From a virus: a DNA stretch of 20,022 nt. A program made the position numbers and the translations under genes. Within the stretch, counting starts at the first letter, position 1, and each line of letters begins with the position of its first letter. This document shows, piece after piece, positions 1 to 5,613 of the stretch. Below the pieces are notes generated by a model. It saw nothing but the letters and a program-made list of their open reading frames with translations. It was not told the origin of the DNA and ran no database searches. Location: positions 1 through 20,022 of IMG/VR virus record IMGVR_UViG_3300020478_000095; one strand, 5' to 3'.

Positions 1-2
1 GT

Positions 3-434
3 GGTGCGCTTTTGCGGGTGCCTAATATACTGGCAAGTTTAGGTGATGCAGCAGAAGGTGGAAGCATACGGGCAGCTGAAGTCTATCTTGAGTTTGTTCG
101 CAAGACGCTGACAGACCAGCAGTTTATGAGTATGCAAGATGGCTCAAGGGATGTGGAGACACTGGTAGACCAAGCAGTCTCTGGTGCCCAGCGGATGCTG
201 CAACATGCGCGTGAACATGTGAAGGTAACCGTAGGCATCGACATGACCAATAGAGACAGAGGTGCCCAACGTAAACAGAAGGACCAGTTTCATGATAGGG
301 TGCAAGCTGCGGTGCTGTTGGAAGGGCCTAAGGAAAGTGTGCCGACACCGGATAAACAGCCGGTTATGTTGGACCTGCAAGCTAAACATGCCTCGCCCCC
401 GGCGGGTGGTGATGTTGATACACAAGAGGAATAA
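3..434 (+). CDS. C-terminal part of unknown phage protein (cut by window edge)
   Basis: The reading frame is open from the first bases of the window to a TAA at 432-434, so the real start lies outside; the TTG at 12 is only the first possible start inside. About 144 residues are visible. The first third is helical and charged, with a stretch of the type GDAAEGGSIRAAEVYLEF. This resembles helices in small-terminase or phBC6A51-type DNA-binding phage proteins, but the match is weak and I do not assign that function. The last 45 residues are rich in P, Q, E and G and look disordered. It is the only plus-strand gene left of the minus-strand operon and converges with it; a GC-rich hairpin lies 115 bp past the stop. 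Existence as a gene is likely, identity is unknown. Confidence 0.6.
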   Translation, partial: GALLRVPNILASLGDAAEGGSIRAAEVYLEFVRKTLTDQQFMSMQDGSRDVETLVDQAVSGAQRMLQHAREHVKVTVGIDMTNRDRGAQRKQKDQFHDRVQAAVLLEGPKESVPTPDKQPVMLDLQAKHASPPAGGDVDTQEE

Positions 435-549
435 CGCGTTCTGCGGGTGGGGTTTACTGAGGCTACGCGCCGGTTGAAGCCGGGGTATAAGAGGACAGGG
501 GTGGGTGGTTTTTGGTGGATGCCGACAAAGGAAAAGATGGAAGAACAGA

Positions 550-576
550 GGCCCCCGGTGGGGGGCCGAACCCCCC
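550..576. terminator. GC-rich hairpin(s) between convergent genes
   Basis: Two perfect stems can form and they share the same G run. Stem A pairs GGCCCCC (550-556) with GGGGGCC (561-567) around a 4-nt loop. Stem B pairs six G (560-565) with six C (571-576) around a 5-nt loop. They exclude each other. The site lies where the rightward gene ending at 434 meets the leftward operon ending at 641, where a bidirectional terminator is expected. There is no clean U tract on either side, only T-rich sequence further on, so termination is an inference. Confidence 0.4.
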
Positions 577-640
577 TTAAGGTCAACTTATCTTTTAGGA
601 TTGCCTCCTCGTATGTAAAATTGCTGAAAAGTTCGAGGAT

Positions 641-799
641 TCAGGTTTTAAGATTATAATCATCCCATAGATAGCTTTTATTTACATCAGTGAGACAGAC
701 GGGGCATTCTTTCCGCTTATGAAAGATGGCATATACGACTGTCCACAGGGCAAAGCCCCATACGACTCCTATTATAATGCCCACGCCAAAGTATATCAT
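641..799 (-). CDS. small one-TM membrane protein (52 aa), possible lysis accessory
   Basis: An ATG at 799-797 opens a 52-codon frame that ends in TGA at 643-641. It starts 5 nt after the stop of the M15 peptidase gene, so the two are probably translated together; GGACC lies upstream as a weak ribosome site. Residues 2-26 are a continuous hydrophobic segment (one membrane span). A short basic stretch HKRK follows, then a CPVC pair (C32, C35), and the tail is acidic and aromatic. A single-span protein beside a phage peptidase could be a holin, pinholin or spanin part, but it has no diagnostic motif, so the role is inferred from position only. The CPVC pair could bind metal or form a disulfide. 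Confidence 0.6.
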   Translation of the reverse strand: MIYFGVGIIIGVVWGFALWTVVYAIFHKRKECPVCLTDVNKSYLWDDYNLKT

Positions 800-804
800 A
801 TTAA

Positions 805-1197
805 TTAATAGGTCCACATTACGGCCTGCGGTTTAGTAATATCATTATCTATATGTACAAAATTAGTCCCAACGCCTATGCGCCGTATACCAGCTTTAAG
901 CGCAGCGTCTATTATTTTAAATTTATGCCTTGAGTTTTCGACTTTAACATCAACGGCATGGCCGCATTTACCCTGGAGGTCGTCAATATCTTTAGGGATA
1001 TGGCTTGAGGTGGGTCTGCTTATGGATTCAGGGTGCCGAGAACAACGAACCCCGCTATTGATATAAAGGGGTCCTAGGGAATCTCTCATGGTTTGCAGTG
1101 ATAGCATAAGATCTTGAGATATCCGAGAGTTGCCCTTGCATTTCCCGCATTTGCAGGCAACCTCTGAGTGGGAAAAGTTACGGGTGATAGACCCCAT
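805..1197 (-). CDS. M15A-family peptidase, probable endolysin
   Basis: This 130-aa protein has the layout of the peptidase M15A domain (D-Ala-D-Ala carboxypeptidase / L-Ala-D-Glu endopeptidase type), which cuts peptide bonds in peptidoglycan. The N-terminus has the family pattern FSHSEVACKCGKCKG (residues 8-22). The core has SGVRCSRHP (48-56), then SSH with H66, GHAVDV with D83, and FVHID with H115; H66, D83 and H115 are the expected zinc ligands. The spacing between H66 and D83 is about ten residues longer than in the usual SxHxxGxAxD motif. The protein is about one domain long, with no separate wall-binding domain or signal peptide, so export would need a holin. A good ribosome site (AAGGAA) lies just upstream of the ATG at 1197. 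It sits between two small genes in a likely lysis cassette. Confidence 0.88.
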   Translation of the reverse strand: MGSITRNFSHSEVACKCGKCKGNSRISQDLMLSLQTMRDSLGPLYINSGVRCSRHPESISRPTSSHIPKDIDDLQGKCGHAVDVKVENSRHKFKIIDAALKAGIRRIGVGTNFVHIDNDITKPQAVMWTY

Positions 1198-1211
1198 GTA
1201 GTATTCCTTTC

Positions 1212-1334
1212 TTAGTATTTCTTTTGTTTTTTTTGTTTCTTTTGTACAGAATTTTTAATTTTCTTGGCATAAGCGGCTGCCGCCTTCTTTCCCTTGGGGG
1301 TATAGGCGAACTTCTTGCCTCCTACTTTAGGCAT
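1212..1334 (-). CDS. small, highly basic protein (40 aa)
   Basis: An ATG at 1334-1332 opens a 40-codon frame ending in TAA at 1214-1212. It is preceded by a good ribosome site (AAAGGAAT, six or so bases before the ATG), and its stop lies 14 nt before the start of the peptidase gene. The protein begins MPKVGGKKFAYTPKGKKAAA and ends in a run of K and Q, with about 15 lysines in 40 residues and one acidic residue at most. It has no membrane segment. I recall small proteins with a similar MPKVGxKKF.YTPKGK start in other environmental phage genomes, but I cannot verify this here. A nucleic-acid-binding or structural role fits its charge. Function unknown. Confidence 0.72.
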   Translation of the reverse strand: MPKVGGKKFAYTPKGKKAAAAYAKKIKNSVQKKQKKQKKY

Positions 1335-1748
1335 TTGCTATTCCTTTCTTTTAAGGTACAGGTTTCCCAGGCGCCCCGCCCAAAATCGTATCTTTGGGAC
1401 TCCCGACTCCCTTCACTTATTTATGAAAGTCCCGCCACGCTGGACTAACTGAATGGCTGCGGTTATATAGTCAGTAAGACGCACACTACAGCGATTAGTG
1501 TCACAAGGGTTAAGTGCTAACCCAATCGGCTTATACCAGCCAATCGTTGGTGGTGGGCCTCCCGGCCTCACACCCTGCTAGGGCTTACGCACGTAGGCGC
1601 TTCGAGGTTTCCCTCAGAGGATATTTGAACTTCCCCTAATAGCTGGTGGGGACGATCCCCACCAGCTAACTATAAGGAGAATGAACAAAAATGAACTGGG
1701 TCAGGGCAACGCGACCCTCCAGCCATTTGTATAAAATATAAGGCAAGG
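1335..1748. other. 414-bp non-coding, stem-loop-rich region inside the minus operon
   Basis: No convincing gene lies here on either strand. Reading the plus strand, several stem-loops can be drawn. GGGACT (1396-1401) pairs with AGTCCC (1428-1433). GACTA (1443-1447) pairs with TAGTC (1468-1472). ACACTA (1483-1488) pairs with TAGTGT (1496-1501). GGGTTA (1507-1512) pairs with TAACCC (1518-1523). Smaller ones such as CCAA-tcg-TTGG and GAGG-tttc-CCTC follow, and the series ends in the 13-bp inverted repeat at 1640-1668. It separates the DpdA-like gene from the lysis genes. It could be an RNA element in the minus transcript, a replication or packaging site, or a small RNA. No tRNA cloverleaf with a normal T-loop could be fitted. 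Confidence 0.5.
1640..1668. repeat. perfect 13-bp inverted repeat, 3-nt loop
   Basis: TAGCTGGTGGGGA (1640-1652) and its exact complement (1656-1668) flank the loop CGA. As RNA this is a very stable hairpin on either strand. It has no U tract on either side, so it is not a standard intrinsic terminator. It stands 81 bp past the stop of the DpdA-like gene in the direction of the operon. It could protect or process the transcript, terminate weakly, or bind a protein as DNA. Confidence 0.8.
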
Positions 1749-2621
1749 CTATCCCTGGGCGCAATCTCTTTTTCCAGGGTAAATACTCAGAAGCTTATTT
1801 TTTGTATGAGTATTTCTGAAAATAGTCTGAGTTAAAACTTCACCAACACTGGCGCGCCTGTAGAGATGGTCGCGTATTTCGTCTTGGTGCGGGACATAGG
1901 TTTGACAAGTATCTTTTCTATCGTAAAACTTCCATATTAAGTCACCTACCTCTTCATCCGTTAGCCAGGGCATAAAATTATTAAGAAAACTAAAGCTAAT
2001 GGCTTTATTTCTTTTATCCCCGCTATTCGCCCAAGAAGTGGAATCTACAGAATCAAAAGGAAAGTAATCTATATACTGACCTAGCCTATAGCCATGTATA
2101 TAGATTCTTAGCCGCCCGTTCTCGTCTGTGTTACCCGTGGATAGCCTATCGAAGCAATCGCATAGCCAGGTAAAAACCTCGTCTTTATTATTTGTCTTTT
2201 CTTTAGTCCCTAAAGCTACTATGCCAAACTTGTCTTCATAGTAGTCAAGAAAGTGCAGGTTTTCACCTTGGTGAAAGCAGGGGATAACAGGCAGGCCAAG
2301 TGCTTTCAATTTCTCTGAAACTTTTATCGAATTCTCAGGGTCGTCATTTACTGATAAGTCGCCCGCGACCAGCCAGAGGGCATTTTTTTCATTCGACTCA
2401 AGGGCAAAGTCAATATATTGATTTAAATCTATAGTCTGCCTCTGTTGCCAGGCAGAAAAGGCCCCAGAATCTAGGAATACAGACTCAAAAAATCCGGCCC
2501 GTTTCTTTGGGGACCACTTAGCTGGAAGCGGATTATAGAATGATTCCAGTACAGGCTTACCCCTTAAGGTGTTAAGTCTTGATGTGGCTTCTTTCCCACT
2601 CATAGAAAAAAACATTTTCAT
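1749..2621 (-). CDS. tRNA/DNA-guanine transglycosylase-like protein (phage DpdA-like)
   Basis: The 290-aa protein has the motif series of the phage proteins usually annotated as queuine tRNA-ribosyltransferase-like, which include DpdA enzymes that swap guanine in DNA for a 7-deazaguanine. In order: FLDSGAFSAW (49-58), equivalent to the DSGG motif of TGT with D51; VAGDLSVNDDPE (85-96); GLPVIPCFHQGE (109-120); VALGTKEK (135-142); IHGYRLG (175-181); and SVDSTSW (191-197) with D193, where TGT has its nucleophile aspartate. The four-ligand zinc site of bacterial TGT is not seen, as in the phage branch. It overlaps the gene before it by 4 bp (ATGA). No preQ0-synthesis gene lies in the window. The fold assignment is fairly good; the DNA rather than tRNA substrate is an inference. 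Confidence 0.65.
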   Translation of the reverse strand: MKMFFSMSGKEATSRLNTLRGKPVLESFYNPLPAKWSPKKRAGFFESVFLDSGAFSAWQQRQTIDLNQYIDFALESNEKNALWLVAGDLSVNDDPENSIKVSEKLKALGLPVIPCFHQGENLHFLDYYEDKFGIVALGTKEKTNNKDEVFTWLCDCFDRLSTGNTDENGRLRIYIHGYRLGQYIDYFPFDSVDSTSWANSGDKRNKAISFSFLNNFMPWLTDEEVGDLIWKFYDRKDTCQTYVPHQDEIRDHLYRRASVGEVLTQTIFRNTHTKNKLLSIYPGKRDCAQG

Positions 2622-2815
2622 CTTTTTTTAGCCTTTACAACTTCCTGATAAACCCTAATATCAAACTTGCTTATATTATTCTTCCCAGGAGATCGAAAGT
2701 CTTCATATTTGGGATTATAATTAATACAAGCTGATCTTTCGACCTTAAAAGAATCAAGATCCATGGTTTGGTCCAGCGGGTATAACTTATTGGGCGGCAG
2801 TATCTTTATTTTCAT
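2618..2815 (-). CDS. small unknown protein (65 aa)
   Basis: I do not recognise this protein. It is soluble-looking, charged and slightly basic, with no membrane segment and a lysine-rich C-terminal end. The start (ATG at 2815) lies inside the end of the gene before it, with a 29-bp overlap, and no clear ribosome site is visible, so it probably depends on translation of that gene. Its stop overlaps the start of the DpdA-like gene as ATGA, a typical coupled junction. That tight packing is the best evidence that it is real. Confidence 0.55.
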   Translation of the reverse strand: MKIKILPPNKLYPLDQTMDLDSFKVERSACINYNPKYEDFRSPGKNNISKFDIRVYQEVVKAKKR

Positions 2816-3077
2816 TATCTGAAGTATTATAGTATATGAACCTATGGCTCTGATTCTTATGCGGCACTATCTCTACCTTAAGGTATTCATCACTAAAGCC
2901 ATCAGGATTATCTATTCGGATCTTGCCTGACGAGGTAAAGATGGTTATTCTGTTATTCTTGGCATCAAACCTGCAAGATCGGATGTTCGTCCTGGGCTTC
3001 TTCTTTTTGGGCTTCTTCTCCATGGGCTCCTCCTCCATGGTATCCGGCAATATATCTAGCGCCATTCTCATAGGCAA
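2787..3077 (-). CDS. small unknown lysine-rich protein
   Basis: The start is uncertain. A TTG at 3077 has a purine-rich AAGGGAGAG upstream at good spacing and gives 96 residues. An ATG at 3023 (residue 19) has GGAGGAGGAG just before it and gives 78 residues. From 3023 the protein starts with a lysine/proline-rich basic segment (EKKPKKKKPR). A compact part with alternating hydrophobic residues follows (IRSCRFDAKNNRITIFTSSG and on), which suggests a small beta fold, and the tail is acidic. No family is recognised. With the long start it overlaps the nuclease-like gene by 113 bp; with the short start by 59 bp. Confidence 0.55.
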   Translation of the reverse strand: MPMRMALDILPDTMEEEPMEKKPKKKKPRTNIRSCRFDAKNNRITIFTSSGKIRIDNPDGFSDEYLKVEIVPHKNQSHRFIYYNTSDNENKDTAAQ

Positions 3078-3735
3078 TGACTCTCCCTTTCATCTCAGAG
3101 GGTGATCTTAGCTTTCCCGCAGGGACAACTAAGTTTCCATACCTATCTTTTTGACTAAGAGGTAGAAAGTTTTTTGCATATTCCCATCCAGCCAGCCTAA
3201 TAACATTAATATTCTCTATTCCTAATTTTTTCCAATAATGATCAGGAACAGCTAAGCAGAAAAGCGGGGCGCGAACCGTTTTACCTGCAATAACCCTGCA
3301 CACAAGGTCAGCTTTTCTCTGCATTGCCGCCTTAACCTCAACCCACATACTGCCCCCGGACGGGGATTTAATTAAAATATCCCCATCCTTTCTTTTTCCC
3401 TTGGTTAATTCAAAGCACGGTTCTATGTCCTGACCCAAGTATAAGCTCCACGCTACCTCGCATAATAACCCTATCCAATCAATCTCTAGTCCGGTATAAG
3501 CAGTTGTTACTTTCCGGTCCTTAATATTGCTTGCCCTATTCTGATCACTCCTTTTAGGGGCATGGGCTCTTATTCTTTCTCTTATTTCATCAGATATAAA
3601 TACCTCTCGACTAGCAGGCCACCACCGGGACCATGGGGAGGTGTCCCAGGGTGGCTTGCGAGGAGCCCTTTTTTTCTGGTGCCTTTCCAAGCAATAAAGG
3701 CGATCAGCAAAGTCTAGATCACTTTCGATAGGCAA
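2965..3735 (-). CDS. PD-(D/E)XK nuclease-like protein
   Basis: The 256-aa protein has the arrangement of a PD-(D/E)XK nuclease core. E93 lies in a helix (WIGLLCEVAWSLYLG). D119 lies in KDGDILI. E133 and K135 lie in the strand WVEVKAA. Together these would form the metal site that cuts DNA or RNA. The N-terminal 60 residues are basic and tryptophan-rich; the last 25 (GGGAHGEEAQKEEAQDEH) are low complexity and overlap the next gene. The start is a TTG at 3735 with a fitting AAAGGAA ribosome site, inside the end of the gene before it (17-bp overlap). Possible roles are host DNA breakdown, genome processing, or a restriction-like enzyme working with the DpdA-like protein. The core assignment is from motif spacing only. 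Confidence 0.6.
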   Translation of the reverse strand: MPIESDLDFADRLYCLERHQKKRAPRKPPWDTSPWSRWWPASREVFISDEIRERIRAHAPKRSDQNRASNIKDRKVTTAYTGLEIDWIGLLCEVAWSLYLGQDIEPCFELTKGKRKDGDILIKSPSGGSMWVEVKAAMQRKADLVCRVIAGKTVRAPLFCLAVPDHYWKKLGIENINVIRLAGWEYAKNFLPLSQKDRYGNLVVPAGKLRSPSEMKGRVIAYENGARYIAGYHGGGAHGEEAQKEEAQDEHPILQV

Positions 3736-3955
3736 AGAACTGTTCCTTTGTCATTTGTTGGGCGCAGGAGCCCGAATTAGCCACAACATATATATAGCCA
3801 GGAAGGAAGCTATCATCAGGCCGTATTTCAAACCTGGAAACAAGCTCCCCAAGGTCCATATCAGAAACCGTGTCCGAGTGCCCATAAATCCTATCACGCC
3901 TGTCTAACGGGGGCGGATAGGGGAGGATCTCGTCTAAATCCACATTAGTGTCCAT
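3719..3955 (-). CDS. unknown 78-aa protein, first gene of the leftward operon
   Basis: The frame is open back to an ATG at 4009, but a consensus-like promoter occupies 3962-3990 and would start transcription at about 3955. I therefore place the start at the ATG at 3955, giving 78 residues and a transcript with almost no leader. The protein is acidic at its N-terminus (MDTNVDLDEILPYPPPLD). It then has a mixed segment ending in FLPGYIYVVANSGSCAQ and a basic C-terminal end. No membrane segment or known motif is seen. Its end overlaps the nuclease-like gene by 17 bp. First position behind a strong promoter suggests early expression. Function unknown. Confidence 0.6.
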   Translation of the reverse strand: MDTNVDLDEILPYPPPLDRRDRIYGHSDTVSDMDLGELVSRFEIRPDDSFLPGYIYVVANSGSCAQQMTKEQFFAYRK

Positions 3956-3961
3956 GAACAT

Positions 3962-3990
3962 AATATAAAAAAGCCCCCTCACCGTGTCAA
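3962..3990 (-). promoter_or_regulatory. sigma70-type promoter for the leftward operon
   Basis: On the minus strand TTGACA (3990-3985) is followed after exactly 17 bp by TATATT (3967-3962). This is a perfect -35 and a -10 with one change. The expected start point, about 7 bp on, coincides with the ATG at 3955. It would drive the whole minus block down to about position 641. Confidence 0.75.
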
Positions 3991-4010
3991 GAAAAAAATG
4001 GGCTTTCATG

Positions 4011-4050
4011 TTAACACGAAGTTATTAAATTTAATGAAGTTCGGTGTTAA
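4011..4050. promoter_or_regulatory. nested palindrome, candidate operator in the divergent region
   Basis: TTAACAC (4011-4017) and GTGTTAA (4044-4050) form an outer inverted repeat. Almost centred inside it is a perfect 12-bp palindrome, ATTAAATTTAAT (4024-4035). The element lies between the leftward promoter and the rightward resolvase gene, so a repressor or activator site acting on both directions is plausible. No convincing rightward promoter was found next to it. Confidence 0.5.
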
Positions 4051-4111
4051 TGGCGCTGGCCCCTCAAAATGCAACTTTTCTTGTATGCATAAACACAGAA
4101 AGGAGGTTTCT

Positions 4112-4444
4112 ATGCCCAGTAAGTCCAGAGATAAGGGCTATAGGTATGAAAGAAAAGTAGTGGAGTGGCATCAACGAAATCAGGTAGTATGTGAGAGGGT
4201 TCCACTCTCTGGAGGTGCGGGTGGTTCTTTTTCTGGAGATGTTGTAATTAGCGAAACTCCACTACGGGGAGAAGTTAAGGCGAGAAAAGACGGGCAGGGT
4301 TTTAAGAAGATAGAAGATTGGCTAGGAAGCAATGATATATTGTTCTTGTATCGGGATAGGAAGGATCCCATGGTAGTTTTGAGCCCCTCTGTTTATATTA
4401 CGTTAATACAAGCCTATCATGAACAGGAATCAAATGTTAATTGA
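4112..4444 (+). CDS. Hjc-type Holliday junction resolvase-like nuclease
   Basis: The frame is open from 3998, but the ATG at 4112 follows an almost perfect ribosome site (AGAAAGGAGG) at 7-bp spacing, giving 110 residues. The pattern matches archaeal-type Hjc / PD-(D/E)XK resolvases: KGYRYERKV with E13, a basic/glycine-rich loop RVPLSGGAGGSFSGDVVI with D43, GEVKAR with E54 and K56, and a final LFLYRDRKDPMVVL strand pair. Such enzymes cut four-way DNA junctions, which a phage needs to clear branched DNA before packaging; that fits its place directly upstream of the terminase genes. It overlaps the winged-helix gene by 11 bp. Length and motif order agree with the family. Confidence 0.8.
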   Translation: MPSKSRDKGYRYERKVVEWHQRNQVVCERVPLSGGAGGSFSGDVVISETPLRGEVKARKDGQGFKKIEDWLGSNDILFLYRDRKDPMVVLSPSVYITLIQAYHEQESNVN

Positions 4445-4736
4445 CAATGAAAACGATTACGTCTTGATTGGCGAAGCCGCTGATATCTTAGGCGTAGCTA
4501 AAGAGACTATTAGACGATGGGAGAAGCGAGGCTTGCTTCTTTGCGAGAGAGACGAAAACGGCAAGCGCGTCTTTCGGCGTGGAGATCTTAGGCCTATGCT
4601 TATTCACTGCTATGGGAAAACAAACAAAGCCGAACATCACGGACCTTACCGACTTGATGGACATATTGCACCTGATGCGCCACGATCCATCTCTAGGCAG
4701 CGCGCTAGAAGCACAGTATCCCCAAGAGTACCGTAA
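4434..4736 (+). CDS. MerR/Nu1-like winged-helix protein, candidate small terminase subunit
   Basis: The ATG at 4434 has AGGAA at a fitting distance; a second in-frame ATG at 4419 is possible. The protein is 100 aa from 4434. Residues 9-55 are a clear winged helix-turn-helix of the MerR/excisionase type: VLIGEAADILGVAKETIRRW, then a wing with GLLLCERDENGKRVF and a closing DL. Lambda gpNu1 uses the same fold to recognise the packaging site, and this gene directly precedes the large terminase gene. A small-terminase role is therefore reasonable; an excisionase-like or regulatory role is the alternative. From about residue 58 the frame is the +1-shifted image of the terminase N-terminus and reads like non-native sequence rich in R, S and P. 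The end is thus odd. Confidence 0.65.
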   Translation: MLIDNENDYVLIGEAADILGVAKETIRRWEKRGLLLCERDENGKRVFRRGDLRPMLIHCYGKTNKAEHHGPYRLDGHIAPDAPRSISRQRARSTVSPRVP

Positions 4737-5613
4737 TGCGTTACGCTTAGCGTCTGTCCCGGCACTTATGTATCAGCCATTTGCTACTGCCAGTGATCCA
4801 GAGGGTGCCCAAGTAGGGTTCCTGTCATCGCGGGCTAGGAATAAGTGGGCTATTACTGGTAATAGGTGCGGGAAGACACTAACTGCGCTTATTGAGAATT
4901 GGTATGATTGCATGCTGCTGGATCCTATTACTGGAGGCCCATCAAGGAAGTTTTTTGAGCCAATAGGGATGTGGGTCGTAACGGATACTGAGGAAACGAG
5001 TATTGATATAATTGAGAGGACGTTCGCAGAACAATGCTTGGGCCTAGATGAGGGAGGTATGGGCTGGCAACTTGTAGATGATAAAGTGTCATATAGTAGG
5101 AAGGGGGGCTTTTCTGACCATATGGTCAGATTTTATAACGGATCGTGGATACGATTTAAGTTTTCTACCCAGAAGAGAAGGACTTTCCAGGGGGAGTCGC
5201 TGCATAAAGCGCACTTAGATGAGGAACAACCCCCTGATATCTATTCTGAGGTAAGAACTAGATTAATAGATCAGCATGGATACTTCATAGGGACAATGAC
5301 TCCTATCTATGAGAAATCAAAGGGAGTTTCATGGGTATATGAGGATTTATATATACAAAAGGAGGCTAAGAATCTAGAATTTCACCATTGGACCCTATGG
5401 GATAATCCATATATAACAGCAGAAGCAAAAAAAGAACTTATGACCGAATGGCAGGAGGATGAGATAGAGGCGCGGGTGTATGGAATGTTTGTTCCTATGG
5501 GTGTAAAGCTTGCCTTCTCTGGCGACTTAATACGTAAACAAGAATTAACCTGCGAAACGCCAGAGGAAGCGACCCTAGGATTAACCCCAGACGGGAAAGT
5601 TGAGTTAGTATGA
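4612..5613 (+). CDS. terminase large subunit, ATPase half
   Basis: From the ATG at 4612 this protein has 333 residues; a GTG at 4579 is another possible start. Neither has a good ribosome site. It carries the packaging-motor ATPase: Walker A in ITGNRCGKT (81-89), Walker B with acidic residues in AHLDEEQP (200-207), and a coupling motif GTMTP (227-231). The protein stops right after the ATPase domain. The nuclease domain normally fused to it is the next gene, in another frame, joined by an ATGA overlap. A full-length large terminase of this kind is usually one chain of about 450-600 residues; the two parts here add up to 578. The motor would dock on the portal encoded at 7577-9715. Confidence 0.88.
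   Translation: MGKQTKPNITDLTDLMDILHLMRHDPSLGSALEAQYPQEYRNALRLASVPALMYQPFATASDPEGAQVGFLSSRARNKWAITGNRCGKTLTALIENWYDCMLLDPITGGPSRKFFEPIGMWVVTDTEETSIDIIERTFAEQCLGLDEGGMGWQLVDDKVSYSRKGGFSDHMVRFYNGSWIRFKFSTQKRRTFQGESLHKAHLDEEQPPDIYSEVRTRLIDQHGYFIGTMTPIYEKSKGVSWVYEDLYIQKEAKNLEFHHWTLWDNPYITAEAKKELMTEWQEDEIEARVYGMFVPMGVKLAFSGDLIRKQELTCETPEEATLGLTPDGKVELV

Noticed and set aside
447-659. Plus-strand 70-codon frame after the first gene
   Set aside because: It has a GTG start without a ribosome site, runs through the GC hairpin and overlaps the minus-strand 52-aa gene; no protein-like pattern after codon 40.
1351-1416. Minus-strand 21-codon frame starting with GTG before the small basic gene
   Set aside because: It is preceded directly by a stop, has no ribosome site and lies partly in a stem; glycine/proline-rich product is suggestive but not enough.
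1224-1448. Plus-strand 74-codon frame
   Set aside because: It is the reverse shadow of the small basic gene and the stem-loop region; its hydrophobic start comes from the poly-lysine codons of the other strand.
1440-1640. Possible tRNA in the stem-loop region
   Set aside because: Several 5-bp/7-nt arms can be drawn, but none has a proper T-loop or anticodon-loop sequence and no acceptor stem closes them.
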